DNA from: Prevotella sp.
Lineage (GTDB): Bacteria > Bacteroidota > Bacteroidia > Bacteroidales > Bacteroidaceae
DNA: 49,986 bases
Assembly (NCBI GenBank): GCA_024688365.1
Contig: JAILEG010000024.1
Location: 1-49,986 of the forward strand
Reading direction: 5' to 3'
A model generated the notes under the pieces. It had not been told where the DNA came from. It saw only the letters and a program-made list of their open reading frames with translations, and did no database searches. This document shows positions 1-8,145 of this stretch, piece after piece. Position numbers and translations under genes: made by a program. Positions within the stretch are counted from its first letter, which is position 1; the number at the start of each line of letters is the position of its first letter.

Positions 1-244
1 AAGCCTGTCAGAGTATAGGCAGGGGTGGAGCGATAGCGGAACCCCTGTAAAAAGGACACATATATGAAGAACTCCGAAGGAGTGACAGAGAAACAAAACA
101 GACGTTACAGCCCTTTCATATGGATTTGGGATGAAAATGCCACATGTGAGTATCTCTGTCACTCCTTCAGAGTTCCTCCCACGCTATCGCACAACAGCAG
201 GGGTTCCGCTATCGCTCCACCCCTGCCTATACTCTGACAGGCTT
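1..244. repeat. Large nested inverted repeat
   Basis: Bases 1-47 are the exact reverse complement of 198-244. Inside them, 70-91 and 153-174 form a second inverted pair with one mismatch, leaving a central spacer of about 60 bp. The whole could fold as a long hairpin. Related sequence recurs near the other end of the window (49289-49550), so this is a dispersed family. The left arm starts at base 1, so the element may extend beyond the window. No open reading frame in it looks real. Confidence 0.9.
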
Positions 245-267
245 TCAGCCTTTTCCCTGCTGCTGAC

Positions 268-446
268 AAAGAACAGAGGGGAAAGGGAGAAAAGGAAAGT
301 ACCAAGGTGCAGGGAGAGGAGAGGGAGAGGGAGAGAAAGAGGAAGAAGGAGGAAAGGGAGAAAAAGGAGAACCATAGGCACAGACCGAAAGAAAGAAAGA
401 AAGAAGAGGGAGAGAAAGAGGAAGAAGAGGAAAGAGGAGAAACGCA
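268..446. repeat. Long purine-rich tract
   Basis: About 180 bp almost entirely of A and G on the plus strand, built from degenerate GAGAGG, GAAAG and GGAAGA units, with short pyrimidine interruptions near 300-310 and 372-385. The reading frames through it on both strands are low-complexity (Arg/Lys/Glu or Ser/Phe/Leu) and are not genes. Tracts of this kind can form triplex DNA, but nothing here shows that they do. Confidence 0.8.
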
Positions 447-448
447 AA

Positions 449-475
449 AAAGGTGTGCCTCACGGCGCACCTTTC
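449..475 (-). terminator. Intrinsic terminator after tRNA-Thr
   Basis: On the minus strand a GC-rich hairpin (AGGTGCGC / GCACACCT with a short loop) is followed by TTTTTT. It lies about 30 bp downstream of the tRNA-Thr 3' end and is well placed to end the SRP RNA/tRNA transcript. Confidence 0.75.
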
Positions 476-502
476 CTTGTTCTTAGTCATTCTATTATTG
501 GG

Positions 503-576
503 AGCCTCTTGTCGGATTCGAACCAACGACCCCGAGATTACAAATCACGTGCTCTGGCCAACTGAGCTAAAGAGGC
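503..576 (-). tRNA. tRNA-Thr (anticodon TGT)
   Basis: Read on the minus strand this folds as a 74-nt cloverleaf: acceptor GCCTCTT/AAGAGGC (7 bp, perfect), D arm GCTC/GAGC, anticodon loop TTTGTAA with anticodon TGT (plus-strand 540-542), variable loop of 5, and T arm GTTGG/CCGAC around TTCGAAT. The discriminator base is T. The anticodon stem has one T-T mismatch. CCA is not encoded. It lies immediately downstream of the SRP RNA and probably shares its transcript. Confidence 0.95.
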
Positions 577-579
577 AGG

Positions 580-680
580 TGGGCAAGCGATTCCTATCGC
601 ACCGCTACAACCTTCTGCCCTTGCTACGTTCCCGTCCTGGGGGATTCAAAGGGAGCTGGTCGTAGGAGACTTGCCCATGT
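580..680 (-). ncRNA. ffs: Signal recognition particle RNA (small bacterial type)
   Basis: The minus strand carries the conserved helix 8 region: CCAGG, then ACG-GGAA-CGT (a GGAA tetraloop closed by three pairs, plus-strand 626-635), then AGCAAGGGCAG on the other side. The ends GGGCAAG and CTTGCCC pair to close a rod of about 100 nt, as in Bacteroidota 4.5S RNA. It is the RNA core of SRP, binding Ffh and targeting membrane proteins. A TATCTTTG box lies about 35 bp upstream and tRNA-Thr follows by 4 bp. The exact mature ends are inferred from the closing stem. Confidence 0.82.
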
Positions 681-710
681 CTGCGCTCCTCCGTCTCCGG
701 AAAAGCGAGT

Positions 711-719
711 GCAAAGATA
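711..719 (-). promoter_or_regulatory. -7 box for SRP RNA/tRNA-Thr
   Basis: The minus strand reads TATCTTTGC, matching the Bacteroidota TAnnTTTG -7 element. Transcription would start near 702, giving a short 5' leader to be trimmed from the SRP RNA. No clear -33 TTTG at the usual spacing was seen. Confidence 0.65.
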
Positions 720-823
720 CACATTTCTTCCAAGAAAGAAGAATCCGGGAGGGTCTTTTTCCCCATTTTAACAAAAAAACATAATTTTGGGAAAGTCCTA
801 CCTTATATATATAAATAAATCCG

Positions 824-831
824 TACTTTTG
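824..831 (+). promoter_or_regulatory. -7 box immediately before the DUF4199 start
   Basis: TACTTTTG fits the TAnnTTTG consensus and ends only 4 bp before the ATG at 836. Given the usual 5-8 nt between box and start site, the transcript would begin at or next to the A of the ATG, so the mRNA would be leaderless or nearly so. Confidence 0.65.
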
Positions 832-835
832 CAGT

Positions 836-1366
836 ATGAATTACGATGAATACAAACAGCTTACGGCCTATGCCCGCTACGATGGCTTCTACCTTGCCAT
901 CATCTGGGTGGCCAGTTTCGCCTGCACGCTCGGCACCCCCCTGCTGCCGTTCCTGGGGCAGTTCAGCACGCTGCTGCTGGTGTCGACACCGTTTTTCGTG
1001 GCCTACCGGCTCAAGGTGTTCCGCGAGGAGGGACGCGACGGTGCCATCTCCTTCAGGCGCGCCCTGTTCTACAGCATGCGGGTGTTCTTCAACGCCGGCA
1101 TCATCTTCAGCCTGCTGCAATGGCTCTACATGAGCTACCTTGACAACGGGAAGCTCCTCCAGATGGTCACCACATTCTTCAGCACCGATGAGGGAAAGCA
1201 GCTGCTCCTGGCCGCCGGCTACTCCCACAAGCTCTTCATGAGCCTCCTGCCCGAAGTGATGCAGCCGCTCACGCTGGCCTCCACCAGCTTCATCTATGCC
1301 ATGCTGGTGGGCAGCATCAGCAGTCTGGTCATCGCTGCGGTGATGGCGAAAAGAAAACTCCATTAA
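836..1366 (+). CDS. DUF4199 family membrane protein
   Basis: A 176-residue inner-membrane protein with about four hydrophobic segments (roughly residues 20-40, 43-60, 85-107 and 150-170). The opening MNYDEYKQLTAYARYDGF and the overall length match DUF4199 proteins, which are common in Bacteroidota and have no assigned function. It is followed after 15 bp by a GT2 glycosyltransferase, a recurring pairing in this phylum that suggests a shared role at the envelope (inference). The start is supported by the -7 box directly upstream, which leaves no room for an earlier start and implies leaderless translation. The final codons AKRKLH are a typical basic cytoplasmic tail. Confidence 0.85.
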   Translation: MNYDEYKQLTAYARYDGFYLAIIWVASFACTLGTPLLPFLGQFSTLLLVSTPFFVAYRLKVFREEGRDGAISFRRALFYSMRVFFNAGIIFSLLQWLYMSYLDNGKLLQMVTTFFSTDEGKQLLLAAGYSHKLFMSLLPEVMQPLTLASTSFIYAMLVGSISSLVIAAVMAKRKLH

Positions 1367-1381
1367 CTCCTTAATACACTT

Positions 1382-2332
1382 ATGGATATATCAGTCATTG
1401 TTCCTCTCTTCAACGAGGAAGAGAGCCTCCCAGAGCTGCACGCCTGGATTCAGCGCGTGATGAAGGCCAACGGATTCACCTATGAGATCATCTTCATCAA
1501 TGACGGCTCAACTGACAACAGCTGGGACATCATCGAGGACCTGCGCCACAAGGACACGAACGTACATGCCATCAAGTTCCGCCGCAACTATGGCAAGAGC
1601 CCGGCGCTCTTCTGCGGCTTCAAGGCCGCACAGGGCAACGTCGTCATCACGATGGATGCCGACCTCCAGGACTCTCCCGACGAGATCCCGGAACTCTACC
1701 GCATGATCACCGAGGACAAGTACGACCTGGTGAGCGGCTACAAGAAGAAACGCTATGACCCGCTGACCAAGACGCTGCCCACCAAGCTCGTCAACGCCAC
1801 GGCACGCAAGTTCAGCGGCGTGCATAACCTGCACGACTTCAACTGCGGCCTGAAGGCCTACCGCCGTGACGTGGTGAAGAACATCGAGGTGTACGGCGAG
1901 ATGCACCGCTACATCCCCTATCTTGCCAAGGAGGCTGGCTTCGCACGCATCGGCGAGAAGGTGGTACACCACCAGGCACGCAAGTACGGCAAGTCGAAGT
2001 TCGGCATCAACCGCTTCTTCAACGGCTACCTTGACCTGCTGACGCTCTGGTTCCTCACCAACTTCGGCAAGAAACCCATGCACGTGTTCGGCCTGCTGGG
2101 TAGCTTCATGTTCCTCATCGGCTTCATCGCCCTCATCTGCCTGATTGTGGAGAAGGGGGTCATGCTCTCCAACGGGGTCTACGGCGACCTGCTCTCCAGC
2201 CATGCCTCCTTCTACATCGCCCTGGTGGGCATGCTCTTAGGCACGCAGCTCTTCCTCGCAGGATTCATCGGCGACCTCATCAGCCGCAGCAACCCAAGGA
2301 GGAACGACTATCAGATTGAGAAGGAGTTTTGA
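1382..2332 (+). CDS. Membrane-anchored family 2 glycosyltransferase
   Basis: A 316-residue GT2 enzyme of the dolichyl/undecaprenyl-phosphate sugar synthase type (DPM1/GtrB-like). The N-terminal GT-A fold begins ISVIVPLFNEEESLPEL, with NDGSTDNSW near residues 41-49 and the metal-binding MDADLQD near 97-103. Two transmembrane helices follow at about 237-262 and 275-300. Such enzymes move a sugar from a nucleotide donor to a polyprenyl phosphate on the cytoplasmic face of the inner membrane. The sugar and the acceptor pathway cannot be told from sequence. It is probably co-transcribed with the DUF4199 gene. Confidence 0.9.
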   Translation: MDISVIVPLFNEEESLPELHAWIQRVMKANGFTYEIIFINDGSTDNSWDIIEDLRHKDTNVHAIKFRRNYGKSPALFCGFKAAQGNVVITMDADLQDSPDEIPELYRMITEDKYDLVSGYKKKRYDPLTKTLPTKLVNATARKFSGVHNLHDFNCGLKAYRRDVVKNIEVYGEMHRYIPYLAKEAGFARIGEKVVHHQARKYGKSKFGINRFFNGYLDLLTLWFLTNFGKKPMHVFGLLGSFMFLIGFIALICLIVEKGVMLSNGVYGDLLSSHASFYIALVGMLLGTQLFLAGFIGDLISRSNPRRNDYQIEKEF

Positions 2333-2340
2333 GATGAAGG

Positions 2341-2380
2341 GCCAAAAGCCCACCCCCGGCCCCTCCCAAGGGAGGGGAGA
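2341..2380 (-). repeat. GC-rich palindromic element, copy 1
   Basis: The plus strand reads CCCACCCCCGGCCCCTCCC, a short AAG loop, then GGGAGGGGAGA, so the element is in minus orientation relative to the consensus ACTCCCCTCCC-loop-GGGAGGGG-YCGGGGGTGGG. It lies just after the glycosyltransferase stop codon. There is no T tract, so it is not a classical terminator. Confidence 0.8.
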
Positions 2381-2447
2381 ATGGATGGTATGGGGGAAAG
2401 AGGGCGGCAGATAACAGCCTTATGCAAACTTACACGCCAAGTCGTAT

Positions 2448-2873
2448 ATGCTGAAAAAGATAACGGTATTCCTCATTACACTCCTGATATGCTCCTGCGC
2501 TGCGGAAGAGGACGTGATGACACACGTGGACTCCTTCGACATAGACATAGCCAAGGGGATTGACCTCATTGACAAGATGGAAGTCAACGTGACACCGGAG
2601 CAGGCGCATGACATCGACATCATACATGACGGCAGCAGATACACGAACAGCCTCAGGACAACCGATATTGAGTCGTTCCTAACCTATTCGCTAAGTGACT
2701 GTGCCAGCAACATAGCCATCACATTCGATGCTGCGAACAAGACCGACCACACCGAGGAACTTGTCATGGACGTACACTTCATCGACTCACGAAGAGGACT
2801 GCGCAAAACAAGAAAGATAAGAAAACAGATAGGTCCCGGATCTGCCGTCATCTTCAGGTGCAAGTACAGGTAA
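2448..2873 (+). CDS. Hypothetical lipoprotein
   Basis: A 141-residue protein starting MLKKITVFLITLLICSCAAEED: a lysine n-region, a hydrophobic core and a lipobox-like LICSC ending at Cys17, so it is probably a lipoprotein. The mature part is acidic at first (DVMTHVDSFDIDIAKGIDLIDKM) and ends strongly basic (RKTRKIRKQIGPG...RCKYR). I do not recognise a family. It sits between the glycosyltransferase and the DUF6452 gene. The base composition is a little less GC-rich than its neighbours. Confidence 0.7.
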   Translation: MLKKITVFLITLLICSCAAEEDVMTHVDSFDIDIAKGIDLIDKMEVNVTPEQAHDIDIIHDGSRYTNSLRTTDIESFLTYSLSDCASNIAITFDAANKTDHTEELVMDVHFIDSRRGLRKTRKIRKQIGPGSAVIFRCKYR

Positions 2874-2928
2874 GTCCTATCCTGACGGAAGGATGACTGT
2901 GTAGGAATTAAGAAAAATCACCGACATA

Positions 2929-3462
2929 ATGAAGAAGCAAATGATATTCAATCCTCAGCCGGCAAAGCACTGCTGGCTCCCGCTCCTGGGAGGGACAGGA
3001 TGGGGCTGCTGCATGGCTCTCATGATCCTGCTCACCTCCTGCAACGAGATTGACTGTCCGCTGAACAGCGGGGTCTACGCCACCTACACCGTCAAGGGCG
3101 ACACGCTGCGCGACACGCTCACCGTAAGCGCGATACGGGAGAGCAGACCTGACACCGTACTGCTGAACAGGCTCACCAACGCTGCCTCCTTCCAGCTGCC
3201 CATGAGCTACAGCGGAGAGACTGACCGCCTGCGGTTCGTCTTCACTGACACTCTGGGCAACATGACCGCCGACACGGTCACGGTCACGAAGACCAACATG
3301 AGCCACTTTGAGAGTGTCGACTGCCCACCCGCCTTCTTCCACACGCTCACGGCGGTGAGGGCCACGGGCAGGCGCATCAGCAAGATTGAGATCAACAACC
3401 CCAACGTAGACTACGATGGCACGAAAGAGAACATCCACATATACTTTACTGCTGGCAATTAG
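2929..3462 (+). CDS. DUF6452 family lipoprotein
   Basis: A 177-residue exported protein with a long n-region, hydrophobic stretch MALMILLTSC and a lipobox Cys near residue 38, followed by NEIDCPLNSGV. A DCPP...FH pattern appears near residue 127-133, as in DUF6452 proteins of Bacteroidota, which usually sit directly before a DUF6048 gene, as here. The next gene starts 47 nt inside this one in another frame, so translation is likely coupled. Function unknown; an envelope role together with the DUF6048 partner is inferred. A later Met could be the true start, since the first 20 residues are unusual for a signal peptide. Confidence 0.75.
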   Translation: MKKQMIFNPQPAKHCWLPLLGGTGWGCCMALMILLTSCNEIDCPLNSGVYATYTVKGDTLRDTLTVSAIRESRPDTVLLNRLTNAASFQLPMSYSGETDRLRFVFTDTLGNMTADTVTVTKTNMSHFESVDCPPAFFHTLTAVRATGRRISKIEINNPNVDYDGTKENIHIYFTAGN

Positions 3463-4105
3463 CCTCTTCCTGCTGCTCCCCGCCACGGCACAGGCGCAGC
3501 GGAGGAAGCCCGCACGGCAGGTGCAGGAGGACTCCATCCCCCTCTTCCGGGGCATCGCCGTGGGAACCGACCTCGTAGGGCCTGCCATGCGCGCCCTGGC
3601 CGACTACGGACAGTATGAGGCCATCGTGAGGCTGAACCTCAAGGACCGCTACTACCCCATCATCGAGGCAGGTGTGGGACAGGCCGACAAGACTGATGAC
3701 GGCACGGGGACACGGTTCAGGACCAGCGCGCCCTATGCCCGGGTGGGCGTGGACTTCAATGTCCTCAAGGACAAACATGACATCTACCGCTTCCTCGTCG
3801 GCGGCAGGATAGGCTACACCGCTTATAAGTATGACCTCGCCAGCCCCGGTGTCACTGACCCCGTCTGGGGAGGGCAGGCAGCCTACGGGGCCGAGGACGT
3901 GAGCTGCAACCAGCTGTGGGCTGAGCTGGCAGCCGGTGTCGATGCCAAGATATGGGGACCCGTCCGCCTGGGATGGAGCGTCCGCTACAAGGCCCGCCTC
4001 CATCAGAAGGCCGGCAGGAACGGCGAGGCATGGTATGTCCCGGGCTACGGGCGGGGCGGATCATCCCGGCTCAGTGCCACCTTCAACCTCCTCCTTGAAT
4101 TTTAG
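3416..4105 (+). CDS. DUF6048 family outer-membrane-like protein
   Basis: A 229-residue protein with a cleavable signal peptide (LLLAISLFLLLPATAQAQ, cleavage near residue 27). The rest is rich in alternating aromatic and polar residues and glycine (VRLNLKDRYYPIIEAGVGQ, YARVGVDFNV, FLVGGRIGYTAY) and ends in LLLEF, consistent with a small outer-membrane beta-barrel. Length and motifs fit DUF6048. It overlaps the DUF6452 gene by 47 nt and is followed by apbE after 12 bp, so all three probably form one operon. The function of the pair is not known. Confidence 0.78.
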   Translation: MARKRTSTYTLLLAISLFLLLPATAQAQRRKPARQVQEDSIPLFRGIAVGTDLVGPAMRALADYGQYEAIVRLNLKDRYYPIIEAGVGQADKTDDGTGTRFRTSAPYARVGVDFNVLKDKHDIYRFLVGGRIGYTAYKYDLASPGVTDPVWGGQAAYGAEDVSCNQLWAELAAGVDAKIWGPVRLGWSVRYKARLHQKAGRNGEAWYVPGYGRGGSSRLSATFNLLLEF

Positions 4106-4117
4106 AACAAGAACATC

Positions 4118-5134
4118 ATGAACAAGAAAAGACTCTACTGGCAGCTGCCCTTCCTCGCCCTGCTCATCCTCGGCTCAGTACTCATCGTCAGGAGCCAGCG
4201 CGCCATGCCCTACCAGCAGAACACGGGCTTCATCTTCGGGACGGTCTACCACATCACCTATCAGAGCAACGAGAACCTCCAGCCGCAGATTGATGCCGAG
4301 CTGAAGAAGGTGAACTTGACCTTCTCCACCTTCGAGAAGAACTCCGTCATCTCACTGATCAACCAGAACAGGCCCGTGAAGGTCAACGAGATGTTCACCG
4401 AGGTGTTCACGCTGGCCGAGCAGGTGTCACAGGAGACGCAGGGAGCGTTCGACATCACCGTCGCGCCGATGGTCAACCTCTGGGGCTTCGGCTTCAAGAC
4501 GGGACAGCACCCCACCAAGGCGAAGATTGACAGTCTGAAGCAGATTGTGGGCTACAGCAAGGTGAGGCTCATCGGCAACACCATCCGCAAGGATGACCCA
4601 CGCACGATGCTCGACTGCTCAGCCATCGCCAAGGGCTACGGCTCGGACATCGTTGCCCGCCTGCTGCGCCGCAACGGTGTGGAGAACTTCATGATTGAGA
4701 TTGGCGGCGAGATCGTCACGATGGGCAACAGCGAGAAACGGCTGCCCTGGAAGATTGGCGTGACGAAGCCCACTGACGACAGCCTCAACACCAACCAGGA
4801 GCTGGAGACGGTGCTGAACGTCACCGACAAGGCGATGGCCACAAGCGGGAACTATCGGAATTTCTATTACAAAGGGGGCAAGAAGTATGCCCATACCATT
4901 GACCCCAAGACGGGCTATCCCGTGCAGCACTCCCTGCTCTCCGCCACCGTCCTGGCAAAGAACTGCGCCACGGCCGATGCCTATGCCACCTCATTCATGG
5001 TCATGGGTATGGAGAAAGCACAGAAGCTGCTTGAGCGTCATCCCGAGCTGATGGCCTACTTCATCTATTCTGACGCAAAAGGCACGTTGAAAGAGTGGTA
5101 CAGCCCCTCGATGAAGGATAAGATCGTCAAGTAG
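4118..5134 (+). CDS. apbE: FAD:protein FMN transferase
   Basis: A 338-residue ApbE enzyme, which attaches FMN from FAD to threonine of target proteins such as NqrB/NqrC and RnfG subunits in the periplasm, with Mg2+. Seen here: an N-terminal membrane anchor (FLALLILGSVLIV, residues 11-23), the opening GFIFGTVYHITY, the FAD-binding MLDCSAIAKGYGSD near residues 165-177, EIGGEI near 191-196, and HTIDPKTGYPV with the metal site near 262-272. There is no lipobox Cys, so a signal-anchor is more likely than a lipoprotein. It is the last gene of the DUF6452/DUF6048/apbE run. Confidence 0.95.
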   Translation: MNKKRLYWQLPFLALLILGSVLIVRSQRAMPYQQNTGFIFGTVYHITYQSNENLQPQIDAELKKVNLTFSTFEKNSVISLINQNRPVKVNEMFTEVFTLAEQVSQETQGAFDITVAPMVNLWGFGFKTGQHPTKAKIDSLKQIVGYSKVRLIGNTIRKDDPRTMLDCSAIAKGYGSDIVARLLRRNGVENFMIEIGGEIVTMGNSEKRLPWKIGVTKPTDDSLNTNQELETVLNVTDKAMATSGNYRNFYYKGGKKYAHTIDPKTGYPVQHSLLSATVLAKNCATADAYATSFMVMGMEKAQKLLERHPELMAYFIYSDAKGTLKEWYSPSMKDKIVK

Positions 5135-5164
5135 GAGCCCCCGGCAGGAAAAGGGTCATTCGCC

Positions 5165-5827
5165 ATGTTACAGCTCTATGACAAGTTGCTCGAACTGCCG
5201 CTGTTCATCGGTATCGGAACCGATGAGCTGGCACATATCGTCGGCAGCACGAAGTTCGGATTCCATAAGCTCGGACAGGGCGGGACGCTCGCCAGCGAGA
5301 ATGATAAATGTTTACAGCTCTACTTCCTCATGAACGGCACGCTGAAGGTCATCAGCCAGGCTGACAACCACAGCTACAGCATTGAGGAGGAGCTGCCCGC
5401 ACCGGCCGTCATCCAGCCCGAGCATTTCTTCGGGCTGTCGCAGAACTACACCAAGACCTTCACCGCCCTGACCCCCTGCAACCTGCTCTCACTTGACAAG
5501 CAGGAGGTGCTGCGCCTCACTGACCAGTCGCTCATCTTCCGCCTGAACCTCCTCAACACCATCTCCATACAGGCACAGCGCATGGGAAGGCTGCCCTGGC
5601 GGCAGCAGCCTGACGGCATCCGCAGGCAGTTCACACAGTTCCTGCGCCTGCACTGCGGCACGCAGGCCGGACGGAAGGTGGTCAGCATCAGGATGGAGGA
5701 CCTTGCCCATGAGCTGCACCAGAGCCGGCTGAACGTCTCACGGATGCTCAACCAGCTCCAGGCTGAGGGACTCCTGCGGCTTACACGTGGGCAGATAACC
5801 GTCCCGTTATTAGAAAAATTGCGTTAA
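5165..5827 (+). CDS. Crp/Fnr family transcriptional regulator
   Basis: A 220-residue regulator with an N-terminal cyclic-nucleotide-binding-like beta-roll (residues about 5-115), a dimerisation helix (about 120-145) and a C-terminal winged helix-turn-helix; MEDLAHELHQSRLNVSRMLN (near 176-195) is the recognition helix region. There are no clustered N-terminal cysteines as in Fnr, and the PRSB motif of cAMP-binding Crp is not evident, so the ligand is unknown. It follows apbE by 30 bp and may be on the same transcript. Target genes cannot be inferred. Confidence 0.88.
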   Translation: MLQLYDKLLELPLFIGIGTDELAHIVGSTKFGFHKLGQGGTLASENDKCLQLYFLMNGTLKVISQADNHSYSIEEELPAPAVIQPEHFFGLSQNYTKTFTALTPCNLLSLDKQEVLRLTDQSLIFRLNLLNTISIQAQRMGRLPWRQQPDGIRRQFTQFLRLHCGTQAGRKVVSIRMEDLAHELHQSRLNVSRMLNQLQAEGLLRLTRGQITVPLLEKLR

Positions 5828-5866
5828 AAAGCCACCTTATTTATAACGAATCTCCTTTTTTTGCCG

Positions 5867-5874
5867 TATCTTTG
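5867..5874 (+). promoter_or_regulatory. -7 box for the M3 peptidase gene
   Basis: TATCTTTG, exact TAnnTTTG match, 27 bp before the ATG. The leader would be about 20 nt with A/G-rich AAAGAGAAAG ahead of the start. Confidence 0.65.
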
Positions 5875-5901
5875 TACGTTAAATAAAGAGAAAGCAAAGA
5901 C

Positions 5902-8010
5902 ATGACAGAAAACATATCAGAGAAGGGACAGCATCTCAATCCCTTCCTCCTGCCTTACGGCACCCCACATGACACCGTCCCCTTCGACCGTATCACCCTC
6001 GCCGACTATGAGGAGGCCATGATGGAAGGCATCCGCCGTGAGGATGAGCAGATAGAGAAGATCATCAGCAATCCGGACGAGCCCACCTTCGACAACACCA
6101 TCATCCCCGAGGATGACGTGAAGGGCCGCAAGCATTACTATGACCTGCTGAGCCGCGTGGAGAGCGTGTTCTTCAACATGCTCAGCGCCGAGACCAATGA
6201 CGGGATGGACGCCCTGGCACAGAAGATGAGCCCCATCCTCACCAAGCACGGCAATGACGTGAGCCTCAACCCGAAGATGTTTGAGCGCATCAAGTACGTC
6301 CATGAGCATCACCGGGAGCTGACTCCCGAGGAGAGCCGCCTGCTGGAGAACAGCTATGACGGGTTCGTGCGCAGCGGTGCGCTGCTTGACGAGGAAGGCA
6401 AGGACCGCCTGCGCAAGCTCACTGAGGAGGCCGGCATGCTCTCTCTGCAGTTCTCACAGAACCTGCTCAAGGAGAACAAGGCCTACACGCTCCACATAAC
6501 GGATGAGAGCCAGCTCGACGGGCTGCCCGACACGGCGCGCGAGGCTGCCCGTGAGGCCGCCAAGGAGCGCGGACTGGAGGGATGGGTATTCACCCTTGAT
6601 GCGCCCAGCTACGGCCCGTTCATGATGTACAGCACGCAGCGTGACCTGCGCCAGGATCTCTACATGGCACGCAACACGCTCTGCATCAAGGACAATGACA
6701 CGAACAACCTGGAGGTTTGCAGGCGGCTCATCAACCTCCGCCGTGAGATGGCGCAGCTCCTGGGCTATGACACCTTCGCCGACTATGTGATGAAATACCG
6801 CATGGCCACCAGCGTGGAGAACGTCTACAAGCTCCTCAATGACCTCATCGAGGCCTATAGGCCCGCCGCTGTCAAGGAGCAGGATGAGGTGAAGGCCCTC
6901 GCCAGGGAGATGGAGGGCGATGGCTTCCGGCTCATGCCGTGGGACACTGCGTATTACACACACCAGCTCAAGATGAGGAAGTATGACCTCGACCCCGAGA
7001 TGCTGCGCCCCTACTTTGAGCTGGGCAACGTCATCAAGGGTGTGTTCGGACTGGCAACCCGCCTGTACGGCATCACCTTCAAGGAGAACAGGGACATCCC
7101 GGTGTACCATCCTGACGTAAGACCGTTCGAGGTGTACGATGAGGATGGCTCTTATCTTGCCGTCCTCTACGTCGACTTCCATCCACGCAAGGGCAAGCGT
7201 GACGGGGCCTGGATGACCGAGTTCCAGGGACAGTGGATTGAGCGTGACGGAACCAATGTCCGCCCGCATGCCTCCCTGGTGATGAATCTCTCCAAGCCTA
7301 CTGAGGACAAGCCGGCCCTGCTGCGCCTGGGCGAGGTGGAGACCTTCCTGCATGAGTTCGGGCACTCGCTCCACGGCATGTTCGCCAACACACGCTTCGA
7401 GAGCCTCTCGGGCACCAACGTGTGGTGGGACTTCGTTGAGCTTCCCTCACAGTTCATGGAGAACTTCGCCGTCGAGAAGGAGTTTCTCCGCACCTTCGCT
7501 TTCCACTACCAGACGGGCGAGCCGATGCCCGATGAGCTGATTGAAAAGATTGTAGCCAGCCGCAACTTCGGCGCAGCCACTGCCTGCCTGCGTCAGGTCA
7601 GCTTCGGGCTGCTCGACATGGCTTACTACACGCAGCGCGATGAGTTCACCGCTGACATCATCCCCTTTGAGAAGAAAGCCTGGGAGAAGGCCATCATCGG
7701 CAGCCAGCTGCCTGACACCTGTATGACCGTACAGTTCTCCCACATCATGGCGGGGGGCTATGCGGCAGGCTACTACAGCTACAAATGGGCTGAGGTGCTG
7801 GATGCCGATGCCTTCAGCCTCTTCAGGCAGAACGGCATCTTCGACCGTCCTACTGCCCAGCGCTTCCGTGACAACATCCTCTCCCGTGGCGGCACCGAGC
7901 ATCCCATGACGCTCTACAAGCGTTTCCGTGGCCAGGAGCCCACCATCAACGCGCTCATGGAAAGGGATGGGATAGCGAAGCCCAACCCCTCCCAAGGAAG
8001 AGGGGAGTAG
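5902..8010 (+). CDS. M3 family oligopeptidase (Dcp/OpdA type)
   Basis: A 702-residue zinc metallopeptidase, close to the usual length for dipeptidyl carboxypeptidase or oligopeptidase A. HEFGHSLHG at residues 484-492 is the HExxH zinc site, with the third ligand Glu expected in NVWWDFVELPSQF about 28 residues on. GGYAAGYYSYKWAEVLDADAF near 610-630 is the conserved M3 C-terminal block. No signal peptide is seen, so it is probably cytoplasmic and degrades short peptides. The last nine residues, KPNPSQGRGE, and the stop codon come from a GC-rich palindromic element (7978-8007), so the original C-terminus was altered. Confidence 0.93.
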   Translation: MTENISEKGQHLNPFLLPYGTPHDTVPFDRITLADYEEAMMEGIRREDEQIEKIISNPDEPTFDNTIIPEDDVKGRKHYYDLLSRVESVFFNMLSAETNDGMDALAQKMSPILTKHGNDVSLNPKMFERIKYVHEHHRELTPEESRLLENSYDGFVRSGALLDEEGKDRLRKLTEEAGMLSLQFSQNLLKENKAYTLHITDESQLDGLPDTAREAAREAAKERGLEGWVFTLDAPSYGPFMMYSTQRDLRQDLYMARNTLCIKDNDTNNLEVCRRLINLRREMAQLLGYDTFADYVMKYRMATSVENVYKLLNDLIEAYRPAAVKEQDEVKALAREMEGDGFRLMPWDTAYYTHQLKMRKYDLDPEMLRPYFELGNVIKGVFGLATRLYGITFKENRDIPVYHPDVRPFEVYDEDGSYLAVLYVDFHPRKGKRDGAWMTEFQGQWIERDGTNVRPHASLVMNLSKPTEDKPALLRLGEVETFLHEFGHSLHGMFANTRFESLSGTNVWWDFVELPSQFMENFAVEKEFLRTFAFHYQTGEPMPDELIEKIVASRNFGAATACLRQVSFGLLDMAYYTQRDEFTADIIPFEKKAWEKAIIGSQLPDTCMTVQFSHIMAGGYAAGYYSYKWAEVLDADAFSLFRQNGIFDRPTAQRFRDNILSRGGTEHPMTLYKRFRGQEPTINALMERDGIAKPNPSQGRGE
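7978..8007 (-). repeat. GC-rich palindromic element, copy 2 (in gene end)
   Basis: AAGCCCAACCCCTCCC-loop-GAGGGGAG in minus orientation. It encodes the last residues of the M3 peptidase and lies across its stop codon. Confidence 0.75.
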
Positions 8011-8032
8011 CCAGCGGTTCTCCATCATCACC

Positions 8033-8140
8033 CATCAGCGCTTATCATCGCCTATCATCACCCATCATCGCTTATCATCGCCCATCATCGCTTATCATCG
8101 CCCATCATCGCTTATCATCGCTTATCACAGCCCATCATTC
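8033..8140. repeat. 10-bp tandem array before the dCMP deaminase gene
   Basis: About eleven degenerate 10-bp units alternating between CCCATCATCG and CTTATCATCG, ending only a few bases before the ATG at 8146. The plus strand is poor in G, so an RNA copy would be nearly unstructured. No Shine-Dalgarno sequence is visible between array and start. Confidence 0.9.
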
Positions 8141-8145
8141 ACCCT

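Noticed and set aside
131..565. 144-residue plus-strand reading frame
   Set aside because: It runs through a purine tract and the tRNA; Arg/Lys/Glu low complexity.
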